Shown piece by piece: positions 59,696 to 64,000 of a stretch of DNA of 64,000 bases (its first letter is position 1; every line of letters starts with the position of its first letter). A program made the translations under genes and the position numbers. Location of the stretch: positions 1 to 64,000 of the forward strand of contig JAIQFA010000011.1 in the NCBI GenBank assembly GCA_020073525.1, read 5' to 3'. Source of the stretch: Terriglobia bacterium. Lineage in GTDB: Bacteria; Acidobacteriota; Terriglobia; Terriglobales; Acidobacteriaceae. The notes under the pieces were generated by a model, which saw only the letters and a program-made list of their open reading frames with translations, was not told the origin of the DNA and searched no databases.

Positions 59696-60067
59696 TTGTC
59701 GCTTTATTTGTCACAACTTAGGAAAGATCCGCAGGGAATCGTTGTCCTCGAGATCGTATCGTTCGATTGCCCCGAGGATGGCGCAAAGGTCCTCACCGTC
59801 CTCCAGCCCAGACTCCGGGTCGAGCGAAGGCTTTTGATTCGCATCGAACCGGAATACCCCGAGCCCCTCAAGTTAGGCCAAATTGCTGGAACGGTGCGCC
59901 TCGCGCTGACTATCTCCCCGAAGGGAAGTGTGGACAACGTCCAAGTAATCGGGGGGAATCCGATCCTCGCAGAGGCAGCCATCAAGGCCGTGCAGCAGTG
60001 GGTCTACGCCGCGGCCCCGTCGCGCACCACAATGGAGGTCAGTATCTCGTTCGATCCCCACCACTGA
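59696..60067 (+). CDS. TonB C-terminal domain protein without anchor
   Basis: 123 residues from TTG. The second half is a TonB-C-type domain: VERRLLIRIEPEYPEPLK, then AGTVRLALTISPKGSVDNVQVIGGNPILAEAAIKAVQQWVYAAAP. The usual N-terminal membrane helix and Pro-rich linker are missing. The first 40 residues are unlike TonB. It may be a truncated energy transducer or a separate periplasmic-type domain whose export signal is not visible. The true start may lie elsewhere in the frame. Confidence 0.6.
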   Translation: MSLYLSQLRKDPQGIVVLEIVSFDCPEDGAKVLTVLQPRLRVERRLLIRIEPEYPEPLKLGQIAGTVRLALTISPKGSVDNVQVIGGNPILAEAAIKAVQQWVYAAAPSRTTMEVSISFDPHH

Positions 60068-60133
60068 AGCCGGAGTGCTTCGGAAAAAGCACCACATCCG
60101 CGAATCAGCCGCTTACTGGAACCTAACCCAGAA

Positions 60134-60544
60134 TTACTTCTGACCAGCCGGCGCCGCCACCCACACATACTCGAGCGGCTCCGGCCCCGTGTTCGTCATG
60201 TTGTGTCTCGTGCCCGGTGAAATATACGCCAGCATTTTTTCGTACACCGGCACATCCGCATGCCCTTCGATATTCGCCTTTCCATTTCCGTGCAGGATGA
60301 CCAGAGCTTCTTCCTGCTCTCCTGTGGAATGCCATCCCACACTCTCTCCCGGCCTCAACCTGACTGATCCGCTCCGCATTCCGCTGGTTTGTGGCGCGCC
60401 TTTCAGCAGTGGGCAGTCGCCACCGGCACACTCCAACGGGAACGTCAGGAAATCCCGCTTTGCCTGTTTTTCCTGAGCCCAGAAGATGGTGACGGCAATC
60501 AAGAATGAAACTCCGAGGAAACCGAGCATCTTTGCGTGTTTCAT
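60134..60544 (-). CDS. exported cupin protein
   Basis: 136 residues. A signal/anchor (LGFLGVSFLIAVTIFWAQ) precedes a cupin barrel: VGWHSTGEQEEALVILHG (motif 1, H and E ligands, about 70-87) and ISPGTRHNMTNTGPEPLEYVWVAAP (motif 2, H about 113). The segment CAGGDCPLL (two cysteines, about 39-44) may form a disulfide. Function unknown. Confidence 0.72.
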   Translation of the reverse strand: MKHAKMLGFLGVSFLIAVTIFWAQEKQAKRDFLTFPLECAGGDCPLLKGAPQTSGMRSGSVRLRPGESVGWHSTGEQEEALVILHGNGKANIEGHADVPVYEKMLAYISPGTRHNMTNTGPEPLEYVWVAAPAGQK

Positions 60545-60655
60545 GACCTGTCCTTCACTGGAACATCCAGCAATTCATTCGTCTTTGGGATAAAGTATGG
60601 CCTTTGATTCTAACAACCATTCAGTCTCTAGATGGAAGCCGTTAGGGGGCTAGAC

Positions 60656-61399
60656 TTGAGCATTCAGGATGAGCAAGAACTACTGTCCCTAAAAGCCGCT
60701 GGCCACGTCGTCCGCATGGTGCTCGATGCGATGAAGGTTGAAGTGCGGCCGGGCGTTACGACCCGCTATCTGGATGAAGTTGGCGCCCGTGTCATGCAAG
60801 AGAACGGAGCCCGTTCCGCTCCGTCGATCGTCTACCAGTTTCCCGGAGCAAATTGCATCAGCCTGAATGACGAGGCAGTCCATGGAATTCCAGGCGATCG
60901 CAAGCTTAAGGAAGGCGACCTGGTGAAACTTGACGTGACAGTGGAAAAGGACGGCTACATGGCCGACGCTGCCATCACCGTCCCGGTCGGCCGCGTCAGT
61001 CCGCAGGCGGAGCAGTTGATCGCCTGTGCAGAGCGCGCCTTTCACCAGGCGATGCTGGTAGCCCGTGCCGGATTCCGCGTGTTTGAAATTGGCAAGGCCG
61101 TGGAACGCGAGGTGCGCAAGTCCGGTTTCTCGGTCATCCGCGAGTTAGGCGGTCACGGCATCGGGCGCACCATCCACGAGGCGCCGCACGTCCCCAACTA
61201 CCCCGACCCGCAGGCCCGCCAGGTCATGAACGATGGCCTCGTCATCACCGTGGAACCGATCATTTCCGGCGGCTCCGGACAGGTTTTCACCGACAAGGAT
61301 GGATGGACGGTGCGGACCGGCGATCACGCTTTATCGGCTCATTTTGAGCATACTTTGGTGGTTACTTCCGGCTCGCCCATCCTGCTGACCGCCGGCTAG
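60656..61399 (+). CDS. map: methionine aminopeptidase, type I
   Basis: 247 residues from TTG at 60656, which has aggggg 6 bases upstream; an ATG eight codons earlier lacks a site. The pita-bread fold metal ligands are present: D in VKLDVTVEKDGYMADAA (two Asp), H in GGHGIGRTIHEAP, E in ITVEPII and E in AHFEHTLVV. It removes the initiator Met from nascent proteins. The sequence VHGIP near the start and the absence of a zinc-finger extension fit type Ia. Monocistronic here. Confidence 0.92.
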   Translation: MSIQDEQELLSLKAAGHVVRMVLDAMKVEVRPGVTTRYLDEVGARVMQENGARSAPSIVYQFPGANCISLNDEAVHGIPGDRKLKEGDLVKLDVTVEKDGYMADAAITVPVGRVSPQAEQLIACAERAFHQAMLVARAGFRVFEIGKAVEREVRKSGFSVIRELGGHGIGRTIHEAPHVPNYPDPQARQVMNDGLVITVEPIISGGSGQVFTDKDGWTVRTGDHALSAHFEHTLVVTSGSPILLTAG

Positions 61400-61434
61400 A
61401 CCACGCACAAAGGCAGAGCGGGTTTGCGGGATGG

Positions 61435-61506
61435 TTCGTATCAGGGCATCGCTTCAGCGATACCGTAAGTCGGCGTCATGGAAGCGCCTTTAGGCGCTGA
61501 GGCGGT
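61435..61506. repeat. tcagggcat ... gcgcctttaggcgctga repeat, copy 2
   Basis: Same layout as 23876-23956, ending in the gcgcctttaggcgc hairpin. Confidence 0.75.
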
Positions 61507-61628
61507 GGCTGCGGACCTCGCCACGGGCTACTAGGGCCGAAATGGTTGACCGGCGACTGGCTTCGGGATAAAGTTCAAATGCCAGGGTTGCGTTTCGCCC
61601 CCCGCCTTGGTTTGCCCCACCGGTGTAC

Positions 61629-62900
61629 ATGCGTTCCGCTTGGTCCAAACTCGTTGTCCTGCTGTTTGCGCTGGCCAGCCTGGCCTGGGCGGCATCCCCG
61701 CAATTCTCCGGGCAGAAGCGCGTTGGTCTGACCACCGGCGACCAGTGGGAACCTGCGGTCGCGGCGGATGGTTCGGGACGGATCTACGTTCTTTATCCAC
61801 ACTATGGGCGCGTGCCCGATTGCAAGACCTGCCGGGTTCCCACCATGTTGCTGGTGGCGAGCAACGACAACGGCAAGACTTGGCTAGCTCCTCACGTGAT
61901 GCTCGACTCGGGTTCGGGCCAATTCGATGCCCAGATCGCAGTCGATCCCGCTGACCGCCGCACCGTGTACGCTGCGTGGTTGCAGAATGGCAAACGCGCG
62001 GTGATGCTGGCCAAGTCGGTGGACTTCGGCGTGACTTGGAATTTCACGATTGCGGTTCGTAGCGAGGCAGAACTCGACAAGCCCGCGCTCGCGGTGCGCG
62101 GCCAGAATGTCTATGTGGCATTCAATCACCAAGAAGAGGTTTGGGTGGCCGCCTCCCAGGATGGCGGGCGCAGCTTCACCCCGACGCGTGTGAATGCTGA
62201 AAGCCGTCCGGGATGGTCTCTGTTGGGTGCGGCCACGGTCGATCCCGCAGGCAACGCATATCTGGCGTGGTCTTCTTACTCAAAAGCCGGAGGCGCCCGA
62301 GGTTCGGTCCACCTCTATGTTGCGAAGTCGCCGGATGCTGGCAAGTCGTGGAGCACGAGTCAACTCGACGTTTCTGCGGCGGCGCCCGGCTGCAAGGAAG
62401 AAGAATGTGGTGAGGGCTATCTGGGCGCACAGGTCGCCTTGACGTCCGACTCGGACGGAACCCTTTACGCCCTCTGGAGCGCAGGCACGGCATCCCTGGC
62501 TCCACAGCGCATCTACTTCTCGTCGTCCACCAATGGTGGTGAAAACTGGTTGCCGCGCATCAGTGTTTCCTACGCCGAGCCCGGCGTGGAGCACGCGTTC
62601 CCGGCGATCGTGGCCGGAAACAGCGGCGACGTTCGCATCGCGTGGATGGATAAGCGCAAGTCTCCGTACTGGAACACGTATTATCGGAGTTCGAGCAACG
62701 GCGGCGCGACCTGGGGAGAAGAGATCCGGATCTCACACTACGTCCCCGGCTATCGCTACATTGGTAAAGAAGGTTTCCGTTTCCCCTTCGGCGATTATTT
62801 CGGGATGACCATCGATAACCACGGCGACACCCACGTAGTCTGGGGTGAAGGCCTGAACTACCAGTCCCCAGGCTCAATCTGGCACGCCACCGGCCGCTAG
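61629..62900 (+). CDS. exported sialidase-like BNR-repeat protein
   Basis: 423 residues. A signal peptide (SKLVVLLFALASLAWAA) is followed by a six-blade-type propeller with several Asp-box-like motifs: SNDNGKTW (about 82-89), SVDFGVTWN, SQDGGRSF, SPDAGKSW, STNGGENW and SSNGGATW. Asp-boxes are structural. The catalytic Arg triad and Asp/Tyr/Glu of true sialidases could not be placed by eye, so this may be a non-catalytic propeller or an exo-glycosidase. Likely periplasmic or secreted. Confidence 0.75.
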   Translation: MRSAWSKLVVLLFALASLAWAASPQFSGQKRVGLTTGDQWEPAVAADGSGRIYVLYPHYGRVPDCKTCRVPTMLLVASNDNGKTWLAPHVMLDSGSGQFDAQIAVDPADRRTVYAAWLQNGKRAVMLAKSVDFGVTWNFTIAVRSEAELDKPALAVRGQNVYVAFNHQEEVWVAASQDGGRSFTPTRVNAESRPGWSLLGAATVDPAGNAYLAWSSYSKAGGARGSVHLYVAKSPDAGKSWSTSQLDVSAAAPGCKEEECGEGYLGAQVALTSDSDGTLYALWSAGTASLAPQRIYFSSSTNGGENWLPRISVSYAEPGVEHAFPAIVAGNSGDVRIAWMDKRKSPYWNTYYRSSSNGGATWGEEIRISHYVPGYRYIGKEGFRFPFGDYFGMTIDNHGDTHVVWGEGLNYQSPGSIWHATGR

Positions 62901-62928
62901 AAGCAGACTTCCGAAATCCTAATAAATA

Positions 62929-63010
62929 TTGTCATCCTGAGCGAAGCGAAGGACCTGCTGTCTCGTGCGGTGAAAAGAAAGCAGATCCTTCGCTTCGCTC
63001 AGGATGACAA
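62929..63010. repeat. REP-like palindrome, copy 4
   Basis: Arms tgtcatcctgagcgaagcga and cgcttcgctcaggatgaca between the convergent sialidase-like and pyrD genes; may act as a bidirectional terminator. Confidence 0.9.
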
Positions 63011-63029
63011 GCAACGAGGTTGCGATTTA

Positions 63030-63962
63030 TCAATCCGTCAGCAGCCCTCCCGTCAAGTCGCTAAGCCGTTCAATCCGGTGTTCGCGGCAATAGTTCGTCA
63101 GTTCTTCCACCAGCGTCTCCGTCGCCACCGGATCGAAGTAACTCGCCGTTCCGACCTGCACCGCGCTAGCTCCTGCCAGCATGAATTCCACCACGTCCGC
63201 CGGGGTCGTGATTCCACCCATGCCGATCACCGGAATCTTCACCGCATGCGCTGCGTCATAAACCATGCGCAGCGCAATCGGCTTGATCGCCGGCCCAGAC
63301 AAGCCCGCGGTTACGTTGGCAATTCGGGGGCGGCGCGTCTCCGGATCAATCGCCATGGCCAGAAAAGTATTGACCAGCGAGATAGCATCGGCACCCGCCT
63401 CCTGGGCAACGTACGCCATCTGCGCGATCGAAGTGACGTTGGGAGAAAGTTTGACAATGATGGGCCGAGCCGCCATCCGCTTCGCCGTGCGCACCACTTC
63501 ATCGAGCAAGTGCGGATCGCTGCCGAACTGAATTCCGCCATGTGCCGTGTTCGGGCACGACACGTTGATTTCGTACGCCGCAATCCCTTCGCCCTGATTG
63601 AGGATCTCAATCGTCTGCTCGTAATCCGCGCGGGTGTACCCGAAGACGTTGGCGAACACGACTACGTTCTTCTTCTCCCGCAAGGCCGGAAGCTTTTCCG
63701 TGAGGAACGCAGGCGCACCGATATTCTGCAGCCCGATGGAATTCAGCATCCCCGCAGCGGTCTCAAACAGGCGCGGCGGCGGGTTTCCGGTCATCGGTTC
63801 TTTGGAGAGGCCTTTGACGACCAATCCGCCAAGCCGGTCGAGATGCACAATGTCTTCGAATTCGACGCCATAGCCGAACGTCCCCGAAGCGGCAATGATC
63901 GGATTCTTCAGTTCGATGCCCGCGAAGCTGACGCTCAGGTCCGGATGGGCGATTGGCGTCAT
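63030..63962 (-). CDS. pyrD: dihydroorotate dehydrogenase, class 1B catalytic subunit
   Basis: 310 residues, FMN-binding TIM barrel of pyrimidine synthesis. The catalytic base is Cys136 in INVSCPNTAHGG, which marks class 1 (PyrD) enzymes. KNPIIAASGTFGYG (about 19-32), LSPNVTSIAQMA and GMGGITTPADVVEFMLAGASAVQVG complete the FMN site. The four-base ATGA overlap with the upstream gene's stop suggests translational coupling to its electron-transfer partner PyrK, so class 1B. Cytoplasmic; oxidises dihydroorotate to orotate. Confidence 0.93.
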   Translation of the reverse strand: MTPIAHPDLSVSFAGIELKNPIIAASGTFGYGVEFEDIVHLDRLGGLVVKGLSKEPMTGNPPPRLFETAAGMLNSIGLQNIGAPAFLTEKLPALREKKNVVVFANVFGYTRADYEQTIEILNQGEGIAAYEINVSCPNTAHGGIQFGSDPHLLDEVVRTAKRMAARPIIVKLSPNVTSIAQMAYVAQEAGADAISLVNTFLAMAIDPETRRPRIANVTAGLSGPAIKPIALRMVYDAAHAVKIPVIGMGGITTPADVVEFMLAGASAVQVGTASYFDPVATETLVEELTNYCREHRIERLSDLTGGLLTD

Positions 63963-64000
63963 TGCGTCCCCCCGGCGGGCGGAGTGGCGGGCGCTAAGGA
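63959..64000 (-). CDS. 3' end of an upstream gene, probably pyrK
   Basis: The last 13 codons (ending PPAGGTQ) and the TGA lie in the window; the stop overlaps the pyrD ATG. Identity as the dihydroorotate dehydrogenase electron-transfer subunit is inferred from the usual pyrK-pyrD order. The visible residues themselves are not diagnostic. Confidence 0.5.
   Translation of the reverse strand, partial: SLAPATPPAGGTQ

Noticed and set aside
1-64000. tRNA, rRNA, CRISPR or prophage
   Set aside because: None of the expected sequence patterns were found on reading both strands; ORF6N alone is not evidence of a prophage.

Overview
The window is a high-GC chromosomal segment that reads like an Acidobacteriota (Terriglobia/Koribacter-like) soil bacterium. 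The main signs are an Oar-type TonB-dependent receptor with an N-terminal carboxypeptidase-regulatory domain (27971-31462), a mostly monocistronic gene order with many strand switches, and intergenic spaces filled with short palindromic or word-like repeats. This placement is an inference from gene style, not from a phylogenetic marker. No rRNA, tRNA, CRISPR array, insertion sequence or prophage was seen.

Left part (1-16 kb). The edge starts with a fragment of carbon-starvation permease CstA fused out of frame to a truncated beta-propeller/Ig-like secreted protein. A BrkB-like membrane protein, a cold-shock protein, a HhH-GPD glycosylase, a TonB protein, a zinc-ribbon membrane protein and a K+-channel-like/TrkA-N protein follow. 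Next come a sulfotransferase, an ORF6N protein with a nearby decayed relative, the large methylmalonyl-CoA mutase subunit, a methyltransferase-like protein, a family 2 glycosyltransferase, a TolC-type outer-membrane protein and TruA.

Middle part (16-38 kb). This holds an aldehyde dehydrogenase, two DinB-like proteins, a Tat-exported FAD oxidoreductase, a catalase divergent from an OxyR that keeps both redox cysteines, a LeuA/HMGL-type synthase, a TPR lipoprotein-like protein divergent from a LacI regulator, and the large TonB-dependent receptor. Amino-acid genes follow: a trans-sulfuration PLP enzyme, IlvE, and threonine synthase plus homoserine kinase with a small unknown gene between them.

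Right part (38-64 kb). After an MFS exporter, an APC permease and a PIG-L/LmbE protein, a run of five minus-strand genes (44799-50317) combines two ATP-grasp-type proteins, a GCS2-type carboxylate-amine ligase, an M29-like aminopeptidase and an esterase. A five-PAS sigma-54 activator (50481-53528) lies directly upstream. This is the best candidate for an uncharacterised pathway: it looks like a system for making, trimming or releasing a small peptide-like metabolite. Then come 3-hydroxyacyl-CoA dehydrogenase, a WalJ-type MBL hydrolase, a His/Met-rich secreted pair suggestive of copper handling, a TonB-like domain protein, a cupin, methionine aminopeptidase, a sialidase-like BNR protein and PyrD, with the tail of a probable pyrK at the edge.

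At least six families of dispersed intergenic repeats recur. Several coincide with the stop codons of flanking genes.
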